From: Streptomyces sp. NBC_00259
Lineage (GTDB): Bacteria; Actinomycetota; Actinomycetes; Streptomycetales; Streptomycetaceae
DNA length: 64,000 nt
Assembly: GCF_036181745.1 (NCBI RefSeq)
Contig: NZ_CP108080.1
Span: 2,480,001 to 2,544,000, forward strand
Direction: 5' to 3'
Shown: in pieces, positions 45,143 to 55,935 of the stretch
Layout of the letters: every line of letters begins with the position of its first letter
Position numbering within the stretch: the stretch's first letter is position 1
Position numbers and translations under genes: made by a program
Notes under the pieces: generated by a model
Databases searched by the model: none
The model's input: only the letters and a program-made list of their open reading frames with translations
Told to the model about the DNA's origin: nothing

Positions 45143-45400
45143 CCTGTCGCCGCACGGACCACCGCACGCGCGGGCCGGGGCTCGCGAGGCCAGGACCGCC
45201 GCACGCGCGGGCCGGGGCTCGCGAGGCCAGGACCGCCCCGACTCCGTGAGGGACCCACACGCGCCTGTCGACGCAAGGGCCGCCGCACGCGCGGGCCGGG
45301 GCCCACAGGGCCAGGACCGCCCCGACTCCGTGAGGGACCCGCACGTGCCTGTCGACGCAAGGGCCGCCGCACGCGCGGCCTCGGGCCCGGTCCCGGCCGC
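45119..45400. repeat. Tandem repeat derived from the 3' end of the DUF3097 gene
   Basis: Three copies begin at 45119, 45240 and 45324 (GACTYCGTGASGGACCC start). Copies 2 and 3 are offset by 84 bases; copy 1 to 2 is 121 because it holds one extra 37-base sub-repeat (CCGCACGCGCGGGCCGGGGC core). Copy 1 includes the last codons and stop of the gene. It fills the gap between convergent DUF3097 and hemW. Confidence 0.88.
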
Positions 45401-45429
45401 TCCGGGCCGCTCCGGGCCGGGGTGGAGGC

Positions 45430-46662
45430 TCAGTCCACCAGGTCCCGGACGACCGCATCGGCCAGAAGCCGGCCGCGCAGGGTCAGCACAGCCCGCCCCT
45501 GCTCGTAGGCCGCCCGCTCCAGCAGACCGTCCTCCAGCGCGCGCCGGGACGCCTCCAGGCCCGCCGGGCGCAGGAGGGACAGCGGGCAGCCCTCCCGCAG
45601 CCGCAGCTCCAGCAGCACCCGCTCGACCCGCCGGTCCTCGTCCGGCAGGACCTCCCGGCCGGCCCCGGGCGAGCGTCCCTCCGTGAGCGCCGCCGCGTAC
45701 GCGCCGGGGTGCTTCACGTTCCACCACCGCACGCCGCCCACATGGCTGTGGGCGCCGGGCCCCGCGCCCCACCAGTCGGCTCCGCGCCAGTACAGCTCGT
45801 TGTGCAGACAGCGCCCGGCCTCCGAGGTGGCCCAGTTCGAGACCTCGTACCAGTCGAAGCCCGCCCCGGACAGCACCTCGTCCGCGATCAGATAGCGGTC
45901 GGCGTGCACGTCGTCGTCCGTCATCGGCACCTCACCGCGCCGGATCCGCCGGGCCAGCTGCGTGCCCTCCTCCACGATCAGCGCGTACGCGCTCACGTGG
46001 TCCGGCGCGGCCCCGATCGCCGCGTCCAGCGAAGCCCGCCAGTCGTCGTCGCTCTCCCCCGGCGTGCCGTAGATGAGATCCAGGTTGATGTGCTCGAAGC
46101 CCGCCGCCCGTGCCTCGGCGACGCACGCCTCGGGCCGGCCCGGCGTGTGCGTACGGTCGAGCACCTTCAGCACGTGCTGCCGTGCGCTCTGCATGCCGAA
46201 GGACACCCGGTTGAAGCCCCCGGCCCGCAGTTCCGCCAGGTACGCGGGGTCGACGGACTCCGGGTTCGCCTCCGTCGTGATCTCGGCGTCGTCCGCGATG
46301 CCGAACTCGTCGCGGACCGCCCCCAGCATCCGTACGAGATCGCCGGCCGCGAGCAGCGTCGGCGTGCCTCCTCCGACGAAGAGGGTCCTGACCGGGCGCG
46401 GATCGTCGCCGAGGACCTTCCGGGCGAGCCGGATCTCCTCGATCAGCGTGTCCGCGTAGTTGTCGCGGGAGGCGAGTACGCCGCCGCTGCCGCGCAGCTC
46501 GGTCGCCGTGTACGTGTTGAAGTCGCAGTAGCCGCAGCGCGTGGCGCAGTACGGAACGTGCAGGTAGAACCCGAGGGGCCGGTCACCCGCGCCCGCGAGG
46601 GCGTGCGCGGGCAGCGCCCCGTCGACGGGCATGGGCTCACCATCAGGCAGTGCGGAAGGCAT
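45430..46662 (-). CDS. hemW: Radical SAM protein HemW (coproporphyrinogen III oxidase-like)
   Basis: 410 residues. Radical SAM motif C-x3-C-x2-C in FYLHVPYCATRCGYCDFNTY; SAM-binding GGGTPTLL; the HemW C-terminal domain follows. HemW is a heme chaperone and is often mis-annotated as HemN; it lacks the extra HemN-specific N-terminus. The ATG at 46662 lacks a good ribosome binding site; internal starts would damage the barrel. Convergent with DUF3097 across a tandem repeat. Confidence 0.92.
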   Translation of the reverse strand: MPSALPDGEPMPVDGALPAHALAGAGDRPLGFYLHVPYCATRCGYCDFNTYTATELRGSGGVLASRDNYADTLIEEIRLARKVLGDDPRPVRTLFVGGGTPTLLAAGDLVRMLGAVRDEFGIADDAEITTEANPESVDPAYLAELRAGGFNRVSFGMQSARQHVLKVLDRTHTPGRPEACVAEARAAGFEHINLDLIYGTPGESDDDWRASLDAAIGAAPDHVSAYALIVEEGTQLARRIRRGEVPMTDDDVHADRYLIADEVLSGAGFDWYEVSNWATSEAGRCLHNELYWRGADWWGAGPGAHSHVGGVRWWNVKHPGAYAAALTEGRSPGAGREVLPDEDRRVERVLLELRLREGCPLSLLRPAGLEASRRALEDGLLERAAYEQGRAVLTLRGRLLADAVVRDLVD

Positions 46663-46703
46663 GAGCCCATTGTCCGGTACGCGCGCGGTTCACCGGACGG
46701 CGA

Positions 46704-48611
46704 TCACCGGGCCTGGAGCACCAGCAGCGCCAGGTCGTCGTCGGGCGGGGCCTCGGCGAAGGTGTGCACCGCCTGCCTTATGCAGTCGGCGACACCCTGC
46801 GCGGTCAGCCCGGTGCAGTCGGCGAGCGCCCGCGCGAGGCCGTCCGCGTCGTCGAACATCCGCTGTCCGGAGCGCCGCTCCGTGACCCCGTCGGTGACGC
46901 AGAGCAGTGTGTCGCCGGGCTTCAGCTCGAAGGTCTGGCTCTCGTACGCGACGTCCTCGACGACGCCGAGAAGCAGCTGGGAGGCGGCGGCCGGCCGCAC
47001 GGTGCCGTCGGGCCGCAGCACCAGGGGCAGCGGATGTCCTGCGCACGCCAGGGTGCAGCGGACTCCGCCGCCGGGCAGCGGCGTCAGCTCCCCGTACAGC
47101 AGCGAGAGGAAGCGCGACTGCGGTCCGTCGTGGGACGCCCCGCTGCCGGTGCCGGCTCCCGTGGCGATGCCCGTGCCGGCCACCATGAGCGCCGCCGCCT
47201 CCGCCGCCTCCATCGCGTCGTCGAGGAGCAGCCCGTTGAGCCGGTCGAGGACCTCGGCGACCTGGTACCCCTCGCGGGCGAGCAGCCGCAGCCAGGGCCT
47301 GGCGAGACCGGTGACGACGGCGGCCTCCGGCCCGCTGCCCTGGACGTCGCCGAGCATGAAGCACCAGCGGCCGCCGTTGCCCGCGGGGAAGATGTCGTAG
47401 AAGTCACCGCCCGCGAGGCCCTCGTCGCTCGGCTCGTACACGAGTGAGCTGTCGACGCCCGGGATCTGCGCGACCTGGGCGGGCAGCAGCCCGCGCTGCA
47501 GTACACGGCTGATGGTGGCCTGCCGGGTGTACTGGCGTGCGGCGCCGACCGCGAGGCCGACGCGGCGGGCGAAGTCCTCCAGCAGGGCGGTCGCCTCGTC
47601 GGGGACACCGGGCGGCGACTCGCGGCCGAGCAGCAGCAGGCCGAGGGACCGCGCGCCGACGGTCAGCCGGAACGCGACGGCGCTCCCGTCCCCGCCCTCC
47701 TGCGGCCATGCGACGTGGACCGGTACGGCTCCGCCACGCGCCTCGTCCGGTAACCGCGGCGGGTCCTTGAGCAGGACGTCGTGCAGGCCCTCGATGGCGG
47801 ACTCGTCGGCGTGCCAGACCCGGGCCAGCCGTGGCGCGGGGCCCGCCTCGCCGTCCAGCCAGACCGCGCACCAGTCGGCGAGCCTCGGCACCAGCAGCTG
47901 CCCGGCGAGCGCGGCGACCATGTCCTCGTCGAGCTGCCCGGCCAGCAGATCGGACGCCTCGGCGAGGAAGGACAGGGCGCCGCGGCCGGTCCACTCCCGG
48001 TCGTCGCGCACGGCCCTGCGGGGCGCCGGGGCGAGGATCTCGGCGGCCCGCAGTCCCCGCTGCCGCGCGGCCTCGCCGCCGGGAACCGCGCCCACGGCGG
48101 CGCAGCCGTCGAGCGGGAGGCGCGACCAGACCGTCTTGAGTCCGGGCCGGTAGGTGATCCCCCAGGAGGCGGCGAGCGCGGCCACGAGCTGCAGCCCGCG
48201 CCCGTACTCGGGCTCGCCGGGGACGGCCCCCGGATCGGAGCCGTCGCCGCGCAGCGCCCGGGTCGGATGGTGGTCGGAGACCTCGATGACGAGGGCCGCG
48301 GGGTCGTCCTCGGTGGCGCCGTCCAGCCGGGCGAGCAGTTCGACGTTGGTGCCCGCGTGCACGACGGCGTTGGTGACGAGTTCGCTGACGACGAGGACGG
48401 CGTCGTCGGCGAGCCGGTCCGTACCGCGCGTGGTGACCATCCCGAGCCGGGTCCAGTCCGCGAGCGCCGCCCGTACGAAGCGGCGTGCGGCCGAGGCGGC
48501 GAGCGGGTTCCCGGGGAGGCTGGTTCGGGCGGTGGAGCGTGCGTCACCACGCTGTGAGAGCAAGTGCACCGAGCGGTGAGTGGTCTCCTGCTGCATCGGA
48601 ACGGACCCCAC
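46704..48611 (-). CDS. PP2C/SpoIIE-type phosphatase with N-terminal ATPase (RsbW-like) and GAF-like domains
   Basis: 635 residues from a GTG at 48611 (AGGAG upstream); ATG 48596 is an alternative. Order: HATPase anti-sigma-type domain (residues about 30-165, VSELVTNAVVHAGTNVELLA and EYGRGLQLVAALA), a GAF-like middle (about 210-365), and a SpoIIE/PP2C serine phosphatase (about 385-635) with GGDFYDIFPAGNGGRWCFML, DVQGSGPEAAVVTG and VTDGVTERR metal residues. Such fusions control sigma factors through partner switching by phosphorylating or dephosphorylating anti-anti-sigma proteins. No sigma gene is adjacent, so its partners are elsewhere. Confidence 0.9.
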   Translation of the reverse strand: MGSVPMQQETTHRSVHLLSQRGDARSTARTSLPGNPLAASAARRFVRAALADWTRLGMVTTRGTDRLADDAVLVVSELVTNAVVHAGTNVELLARLDGATEDDPAALVIEVSDHHPTRALRGDGSDPGAVPGEPEYGRGLQLVAALAASWGITYRPGLKTVWSRLPLDGCAAVGAVPGGEAARQRGLRAAEILAPAPRRAVRDDREWTGRGALSFLAEASDLLAGQLDEDMVAALAGQLLVPRLADWCAVWLDGEAGPAPRLARVWHADESAIEGLHDVLLKDPPRLPDEARGGAVPVHVAWPQEGGDGSAVAFRLTVGARSLGLLLLGRESPPGVPDEATALLEDFARRVGLAVGAARQYTRQATISRVLQRGLLPAQVAQIPGVDSSLVYEPSDEGLAGGDFYDIFPAGNGGRWCFMLGDVQGSGPEAAVVTGLARPWLRLLAREGYQVAEVLDRLNGLLLDDAMEAAEAAALMVAGTGIATGAGTGSGASHDGPQSRFLSLLYGELTPLPGGGVRCTLACAGHPLPLVLRPDGTVRPAAASQLLLGVVEDVAYESQTFELKPGDTLLCVTDGVTERRSGQRMFDDADGLARALADCTGLTAQGVADCIRQAVHTFAEAPPDDDLALLVLQAR

Positions 48612-48663
48612 GCGACGGCTCCTGTCCGGTTTGTTCGGCCTGTTCTTTTCTGTCCGGTTTTCA

Positions 48664-48687
48664 TGTCATCCGGGACAACCGATGACA
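48664..48687. promoter_or_regulatory. Inverted repeat TGTCATC-N10-GATGACA upstream of the phosphatase
   Basis: Perfect 7-base arms at 48664-48670 and 48681-48687, about 53 bases upstream of the GTG. Possible regulator site. Confidence 0.4.
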
Positions 48688-48815
48688 CACGGACAGAGTG
48701 ACAGACGGAGCGCACCCATAAGCACGGAGTCATCGAAGTGATGGCCAAGTAGGGGCTGTTCGAGCGAAACGGACCTCGTCGCTCCGCCCACCGGCAGGGC
48801 CCGCCGCGCACGGCA

Positions 48816-48853
48816 GCGGCCCGTGGCCGGGACGGAGCCGGGCCACGGGCCGC
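48816..48853 (-). terminator. Terminator after the acyl-CoA ligase gene
   Basis: Perfect 13-base arms (GCGGCCCGTGGCC at 48816-48828 and its complement at 48841-48853) with a 12-base loop. Confidence 0.8.
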
Positions 48854-48945
48854 CGGGAGTGCCGGGTGGTGAAGGGCCGTGGAGGACCGTGACGGGTCGT
48901 GACGAGACGTGGGGGACCCGACAGGCCGTGACGGTGCGTGCCGGG

Positions 48946-50835
<1,890 letters not shown>

Positions 50836-50905
50836 GCCATCCTCCGGGCCTGCTGCTGCGGCATTGCTGCATGACTGGCTGATTGCCCCACTGGTCACAG
50901 TTGTT

Positions 50906-50919
50906 TAACTCACGAGTAA
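50906..50919. promoter_or_regulatory. Palindrome-like element TAACTCACGAGTAA upstream of the acyl-CoA ligase
   Basis: The 14-base element matches the perfect palindrome at 13487-13500 at 12 positions and retains the ACTC-N2-GAGT symmetry. It lies 71 bases upstream of the ligase GTG. Confidence 0.55.
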
Positions 50920-50992
50920 CCCAGCGAGCCTGATCAGGGTAGAGCGCCGGGCTTCCCCACGTAAGAGGCTGCGGGCTGCCGCTTGATAACGA

Positions 50993-51025
50993 ACAGGCCC
51001 ATGCGCCGGGGGCGCATGGGCCTGT
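50993..51025 (-). terminator. Terminator after lepA
   Basis: Perfect 15-base arms (ACAGGCCCATGCGCC at 50993-51007 and its complement at 51011-51025) with a 3-base loop, 41 bases past the lepA stop. Confidence 0.92.
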
Positions 51026-51065
51026 GCAACAAAGCAGGCGAACGGGTGTGTCTGGTGCGTTCGCG

Positions 51066-52937
51066 TTACTTCTTCGCCTTGCCTCCGCCGGAGTCGTCAC
51101 TGGAAAGCACGGCGATGAAGGCCTCCTGCGGCACCTCCACCGAGCCGACCATCTTCATCCGCTTCTTGCCTTCCTTCTGCTTCTCCAGAAGCTTCCGCTT
51201 ACGGGAGATGTCACCGCCGTAGCACTTGGCGAGGACGTCCTTGCGGATGGCGCGGATGGTCTCGCGGGCGATGACCCGGGACCCGATGGCGGCCTGGATC
51301 GGCACCTCGAAGGCCTGCCGCGGGATGAGCTCCCGCAGCTTGGCGACGAGCCGTACGCCGTACGCGTACGCCGCGTCCTTGTGCGTGATGGCGGAGAAGG
51401 CGTCGACCTTGTCGCCGTGCAGCAGGATGTCGACCTTCACCAGCTGGGCACCCTGCTCGCCGGTGGGCTCGTAGTCCAGGGAGGCGTAACCGCGGGTCTT
51501 GGACTTCAGCTGGTCGAAGAAGTCGAAGACGATCTCGGCGAGGGGGAGGGTGTAGCGGATCTCGACCCGGTCCTCGGAGAGGTAGTCCATGCCGAGCAGC
51601 ACACCGCGACGGTTCTGGCAGAGCTCCATGATCGAGCCGATGAACTCGCTCGGCGCGAGGATCGTCGCCCGGACGACCGGCTCGAAGACCTCGTCGATCT
51701 TGCCCTCGGGGAACTCGCTCGGGTTGGTGACGATGTGCTCGCTGCCGTCCTCCATGACCACCCGGTAGACCACGTTGGGCGCGGTCGCGATGAGGTCGAG
51801 GCCGAACTCGCGCTCCAGGCGCTCACGGATCACGTCGAGGTGGAGCAGACCGAGGAAGCCGACACGGAAGCCGAAGCCGAGGGCGGCGCTCGTCTCCGGC
51901 TCGTAGACCAGCGCCGCGTCGTTGAGCTGCAGCTTGTCGAGGGCGTCACGCAGCTCGGGGTAGTCCGAGCCGTCCAGCGGATACAGGCCGGAGAACACCA
52001 TCGGCTTGGGGTCCTTGTAGCCGCCGAGGGCCTCGGTGGCGCCCTTGTGCAGGGTCGTGATGGTGTCACCGACCTTGGACTGGCGGACGTCCTTCACACC
52101 GGTGATGAGGTAGCCCACCTCGCCGACGCCGAGGCCGTCCGCCGCGAGCATCTCCGGGGAGTTGGTGCCGATCTCCAGGAGCTCGTGCGTGGCGCCGGTG
52201 GACATCATCCGGATGCGCTCGCGCTTGTTGAGCTGGCCGTCGATGACTCGTACGTACGTGACGACGCCGCGGTACGAGTCGTAGACGGAGTCGAAGATCA
52301 TCGCGCGGGCGGGGGCGTCCTTGACGCCGACCGGGGCCGGCACGTCCTGGACGACCCGGTCGAGCAGGGCCTCCACGCCGAGGCCGGTCTTGGCCGAGAC
52401 CTTCAGCACGTCCGACGGGTCGCAGCCGATGAGGTTCGCGAGCTCCTCGGAGAACTTCTCGGGCTGCGCGGCGGGCAGGTCGATCTTGTTGAGGACCGGG
52501 ACGATGGTGAGCTCGTTCTCCATCGCCAGGTAGAGGTTGGCCAGGGTCTGCGCCTCGATGCCCTGGGCGGCGTCCACCAGCAGGACCGTGCCCTCGCAGG
52601 CGGCGAGCGACCGGGACACCTCGTACGTGAAATCGACGTGGCCCGGGGTGTCGATCATGTTGAGGATGTGGGTCTTGCCCTCACCCTCGCCCGTGGTGGG
52701 CGACCAGGGCAGCCGCACCGCCTGGGACTTGATCGTGATGCCACGTTCACGCTCGATGTCCATACGGTCGAGGTACTGAGCGCGCATCTGCCGCTGCTCG
52801 ACCACACCGGTCAGCTGGAGCATCCGGTCGGCAAGGGTCGACTTGCCGTGGTCGATGTGCGCGATGATGCAGAAGTTGCGGATCAGCGCCGGGTCGGTAC
52901 GGCTCGGCTCGGGCACATGGCTAGGGGTCGCGGGCAC
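51066..52937 (-). CDS. lepA: Elongation factor 4 (LepA)
   Basis: 623 residues from a GTG at 52937. G domain: [17 protein letters not shown] (G1), [10 protein letters not shown] (G2), [10 protein letters not shown] (G3), NKIDLPAA (G4). Four further domains follow, ending in the LepA-specific C-terminal domain with [20 protein letters not shown] and a Lys-rich tail ([16 protein letters not shown]). LepA is a translational GTPase that promotes back-translocation and ribosome biogenesis. Divergent from rpsT by about 205 bases, a standard actinobacterial arrangement. Confidence 0.96.
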   Translation of the reverse strand: MPATPSHVPEPSRTDPALIRNFCIIAHIDHGKSTLADRMLQLTGVVEQRQMRAQYLDRMDIERERGITIKSQAVRLPWSPTTGEGEGKTHILNMIDTPGHVDFTYEVSRSLAACEGTVLLVDAAQGIEAQTLANLYLAMENELTIVPVLNKIDLPAAQPEKFSEELANLIGCDPSDVLKVSAKTGLGVEALLDRVVQDVPAPVGVKDAPARAMIFDSVYDSYRGVVTYVRVIDGQLNKRERIRMMSTGATHELLEIGTNSPEMLAADGLGVGEVGYLITGVKDVRQSKVGDTITTLHKGATEALGGYKDPKPMVFSGLYPLDGSDYPELRDALDKLQLNDAALVYEPETSAALGFGFRVGFLGLLHLDVIRERLEREFGLDLIATAPNVVYRVVMEDGSEHIVTNPSEFPEGKIDEVFEPVVRATILAPSEFIGSIMELCQNRRGVLLGMDYLSEDRVEIRYTLPLAEIVFDFFDQLKSKTRGYASLDYEPTGEQGAQLVKVDILLHGDKVDAFSAITHKDAAYAYGVRLVAKLRELIPRQAFEVPIQAAIGSRVIARETIRAIRKDVLAKCYGGDISRKRKLLEKQKEGKKRMKMVGSVEVPQEAFIAVLSSDDSGGGKAKK

Positions 52938-53035
52938 GCAGGGTCCTGATTCTTGAGCGCCGAGCGCTCGTCTCGGGTCGATGTCGGATCGATACGCAGC
53001 CTCCATGGTCCCATGGCTGCCGGGCTGCGCTCGGT

Positions 53036-53065
53036 TTGGGCCGGTAGGAGTGCGGCTGGTAATCT
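53036..53065 (+). promoter_or_regulatory. Probable rpsT promoter
   Basis: TTGGGC (53036-53041), an 18-base spacer and TAATCT (53060-53065) lie 78 bases upstream of the rpsT GTG. Confidence 0.5.
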
Positions 53066-53142
53066 AGGCGGCTGTGTCTCGTGTGCCCTCTCAGCTACGG
53101 GACACGTCTCTGATAGATCATCGAACCTGAAAAGGCTCTTTC

Positions 53143-53409
53143 GTGGCGAACATCAAGTCCCAGATCAAGCGGAACAAGACGAACGAGAAGGCGCGCCTGC
53201 GCAACAAGGCCGTCAAGTCCTCGCTCAAGACCGCGATCCGCAAGGCCCGTGAGGCTGCCGCCGCGGGTGACGTCGAGAAGGCCACCGTGGCCGCTCGCGA
53301 GGCGTCGCGCAAGCTCGACAAGGCTGTCTCGAAGGGTGTCATCCACAAGAACGCTGCCGCCAACAAGAAGTCGGCGATTGCCTCCAAGGTTGCCTCCCTG
53401 CAGGGCTGA
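53143..53409 (+). CDS. rpsT: 30S ribosomal protein S20
   Basis: 88 residues, highly basic and helical: [20 protein letters not shown] and [20 protein letters not shown]20 binds the 5' and 3' minor domains of 16S rRNA early in 30S assembly. GTG start with AAAGG 8 nt upstream, giving the expected N-terminus. Monocistronic, divergent from lepA and convergent with holA. Confidence 0.97.
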   Translation: MANIKSQIKRNKTNEKARLRNKAVKSSLKTAIRKAREAAAAGDVEKATVAAREASRKLDKAVSKGVIHKNAAANKKSAIASKVASLQG

Positions 53410-53528
53410 GCCCTCGATTTGATCGCCGGGACGGACCCAGCGGGCCCTCTCTTCCGCTCCTGACCGGCACCTCCGCGCCGCACGCGGCCTGCGTTCGCCA
53501 CGCGGGTGCGGCGCACCAGATGGAGACG

Positions 53529-53571
53529 AGGCCCCGGCCACCACCCTTCCCCAGGGTGACGGCCGGGGCCT
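53529..53571. terminator. Bidirectional terminator between rpsT and holA
   Basis: AGGCCCCGGCC (53529-53539) pairs with GGCCGGGGCCT (53561-53571), and inside it CACCCT pairs with AGGGTG, forming one long stem between convergent stops. Confidence 0.85.
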
Positions 53572-53614
53572 TCGTCATGCGCTTCGGCCGTCATGCGCTT
53601 CGGCGCGGTCGCCG

Positions 53615-54601
53615 TCAGCGGCGCAGGCGAGCCGCCCGGGCCACCGTGACGACCGCTTTCTCCAGCGCGTACTCCGGATCGTCGCCGCCGCCCTTGACGC
53701 CCGCGTCCGCCTCCGCGACCGCGCGGAGGGCGAGCGCCACGCCGTCCGGTGTCCAGCCCCGCATCTGCTGGCGGACACGGTCGATCTTCCAGGGCGGCAT
53801 GCCCAGCTCACGCGCGAGGTCGGCCGGGCGCCCGCCGCGGGCCGAGGAGAGTTTGCCGATCGCCCGCACACCCTGCGCCAGCGCGCTGGTGATCAGCACC
53901 GGGGCGACGCCCGTCGAGAGGGACCAGCGCAGGGCCTCCAGTGCCTCGGCGGCGCGCCCCTCCACCGCCCGGTCGGCGACGGTGAAGCTGGAGGCCTCCG
54001 CACGTCCGGTGTAGTAGCGGCCGACGACAGCCTCGTCGATGGTGCCCTCGACATCCGCGACGAGCTGCGACACCGCGCTCGCCAGTTCCCTCAGATCGCT
54101 GCCGATGGAGTCGACGAGCGCCTGGCACGCCTCGGGCGTGGCCGAGCGCCCCAGCGCCCGGAACTCCGACCGGACGAAGGTCAGCCGCTCCGCGGGCTTC
54201 GTCGTCTTCGGACAGGCCACCTCACGCGCGCCGGCCTTGCGCGCCGCGTCCAGCAGGCCCTTCCCCTTCGCCCCGCCGGCGTGCAGCAGGACCAGCGTGA
54301 TCTCCTCGACCGGCGCGTCGAGGTAGGACTTGACGTCCTTGATCGTGTCGGCGGACAGATCCTGCGCGTTCCGCACGACGACGACCTTGCGCTCCGCGAA
54401 GAGCGAGGGGCTCGTCAGCTCGGCGAGCGTACCGGGCTGAAGCTGGTCGGGGGTGAGATCGCGTACGTCCGTGTCGGCGTCGGCGGCCCGCGCGGCCGCC
54501 ACCACCTGCTGCACGGCACGGTCCAGCAGCAGATCCTCCTGGCCCACGGCGAGCGTGAGGGGAGCGAGGGGGTCTTCGTTCGTGTTCTTCCTGGTGGCCA
54601 T
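53615..54601 (-). CDS. holA: DNA polymerase III delta subunit
   Basis: 328 residues from ATG 54601 (MATRKNTNEDPLAPLTLAVG). The family pattern LTLAVGQEDLLLDRAVQQVV, ERKVVVVRNAQDL and GSDLRELASAVSQLVAD mark the three HolA domains. The delta subunit opens the beta clamp as part of the clamp loader. A GQEDLLL replaces the Walker A of related subunits, as normal. Downstream of a 78-residue gene by 54 bases. Confidence 0.93.
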   Translation of the reverse strand: MATRKNTNEDPLAPLTLAVGQEDLLLDRAVQQVVAAARAADADTDVRDLTPDQLQPGTLAELTSPSLFAERKVVVVRNAQDLSADTIKDVKSYLDAPVEEITLVLLHAGGAKGKGLLDAARKAGAREVACPKTTKPAERLTFVRSEFRALGRSATPEACQALVDSIGSDLRELASAVSQLVADVEGTIDEAVVGRYYTGRAEASSFTVADRAVEGRAAEALEALRWSLSTGVAPVLITSALAQGVRAIGKLSSARGGRPADLARELGMPPWKIDRVRQQMRGWTPDGVALALRAVAEADAGVKGGGDDPEYALEKAVVTVARAARLRR

Positions 54602-54655
54602 CGCGGTCCAGCATCGCACGGGGCACTGACACCGCCGGCTGCTCCGGCGGTTTCG

Positions 54656-54892
54656 CTACAGTTCCTCGCGCCAGCCGTCCCAGTCGGCCACGAACTCGTC
54701 CAGCTCGACCGCGCTCAGCCGGCTCTGCGGGTCCTCGACGACGACCAGCCACTGCGCGTCCTCGGCGTCGTCCTCCCCGGCCAGGGCATCGCGTACCAGC
54801 TGGGGTTCGTCGGCCACGCCGAAATGGTCGCCGATGGCCTCGATGACCTCCTCCGCGGCGTCGCGGTCGGGCAGCACCAGCACATGTCTCAT
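54656..54892 (-). CDS. Small conserved acidic protein of unknown function
   Basis: 78 residues beginning MRHVLVLPDRDAAEEVIEAI and including WLVVVEDPQSRLSAVELDEF, compatible with a small alpha/beta sandwich. It is acidic (many Asp/Glu). The start is uncertain: ATG 54892 follows the preceding stop by 1 nt with a GGTGAG site, while GTG 54901 and ATG 54907 overlap the preceding gene. I recognise it as a recurrent streptomycete protein near holA but know of no function. Confidence 0.7.
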   Translation of the reverse strand: MRHVLVLPDRDAAEEVIEAIGDHFGVADEPQLVRDALAGEDDAEDAQWLVVVEDPQSRLSAVELDEFVADWDGWREEL

Positions 54893-54893
54893 G

Positions 54894-55730
54894 TCACTCA
54901 CCGCCATATTGTGCCGCCTGGCGGACGCCCGGCTGCCCGACCTCCGGTACCCGGTCCAGTTCCAGCCCGAAGTGCTCCCGGTACGCGGCCAGGACCTCCG
55001 CGTCGTCCCCGAGCCGCCGCTCCTCCTTCTCGCCGTGCGCCGTGGTGACGAGCTTGCGGCCGGACAGGGTGATCCTGCCGTCGTCGGTGAGCCGCGAGCA
55101 GACCAGTGACCGGGTGAAGTGCGAGGCGGGCGAGGTGCGGTGGTACCAGGCTCCGGCCTCGAAGTCCGCCAGCTCACGCGGACGCGTGTCCATCCGGAAC
55201 TGCGGCTTCCCGTCCCGCAGCACATCGAGGTCCCCGTCCGGCGCCACGGCGATCCGGAACGTGCCGGCGGGATCGCTCTGCTCGCCCCGCTCCTCCAGGA
55301 GGAGGGGGTGATGGCTGTGATCACCGAATCCGACGTCGGCGAGCCAAGGTCCGGTGCCGTCGGCGGTCTCCACCCGCAGGGTCATGTGGTCGTACGGAAT
55401 GCCGAGCCCTCCGTCCGTCGCGAAGATCCGCGCCTGGAACAGAGTGACCCCGAAGCCGAGGCTCCTCAGCAAGGCCGCGAACGCACCGTTGAGTTCGTAG
55501 CAGAAACCACCCCGGCCGGCTTCGACGATCTTGTCGACGAGGAGCTTGTCCTCCAGGACCAGGTTCTCCCCCAGATGGACCGAGAGGTTCTCGAACGGTA
55601 CGGAGTGCAGATGCCGCAGCTGCAGCTCGCGCAGCGCCGCCGAGTCCGGCACCCGGTGCCGGGTGGCCCCGATGCGGCGGAGGTAGGCGTCGACGGTCTC
55701 CGGCGGAAGGTTCTGCGATGCGGCGTCCAT
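54894..55730 (-). CDS. Arylamine N-acetyltransferase
   Basis: 278 residues. The catalytic triad is visible: Cys in RGGFCYELN, His in PYDHMTLRVE and Asp in LADVGFGDH. NATs transfer acetyl from acetyl-CoA to arylamines and hydrazines, and actinobacterial homologues also occur in lipid or antibiotic pathways. ATG 55730 begins MDAASQNLPPETVDAYLRRI. It lies between comEC and holA, an insertion relative to the compact order I associate with this locus, but its reading frame leads straight into the next gene. Confidence 0.92.
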   Translation of the reverse strand: MDAASQNLPPETVDAYLRRIGATRHRVPDSAALRELQLRHLHSVPFENLSVHLGENLVLEDKLLVDKIVEAGRGGFCYELNGAFAALLRSLGFGVTLFQARIFATDGGLGIPYDHMTLRVETADGTGPWLADVGFGDHSHHPLLLEERGEQSDPAGTFRIAVAPDGDLDVLRDGKPQFRMDTRPRELADFEAGAWYHRTSPASHFTRSLVCSRLTDDGRITLSGRKLVTTAHGEKEERRLGDDAEVLAAYREHFGLELDRVPEVGQPGVRQAAQYGGE

Positions 55731-55935
55731 GAAGGCAGTCTGGGCCGGAAGCAGAGGACGGCGCCATGCTCCATTGGTCCTGGACCGGTGGACCGAGGCA
55801 CCTCGGCCCCCCAGCCGCGCCCACGGCGCACCACCGTCGGAGCCACGACACCCACCGCCGACCCACGGCAGGACCACCGCCGAGCCACCGGCACCCACCG
55901 CCGGCCTGCGGCGCACCACCGCCGGCCCGCGACGC

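Larger units (their letters stand above)
48612..48945. other. 334-base intergenic region
   Basis: No gene is supported. It holds the upstream region of the phosphatase gene, with an inverted repeat at 48664-48687, and the terminator of the acyl-CoA ligase at 48816-48853. Bases 48865-48940 are a run of short CGTGACG-type direct repeats. Confidence 0.6.

Noticed and set aside
45119..45400. Repeat block considered as a CRISPR array
   Set aside because: Units are unequal, contiguous and derived from a gene end; there are no unique spacers and no cas genes.
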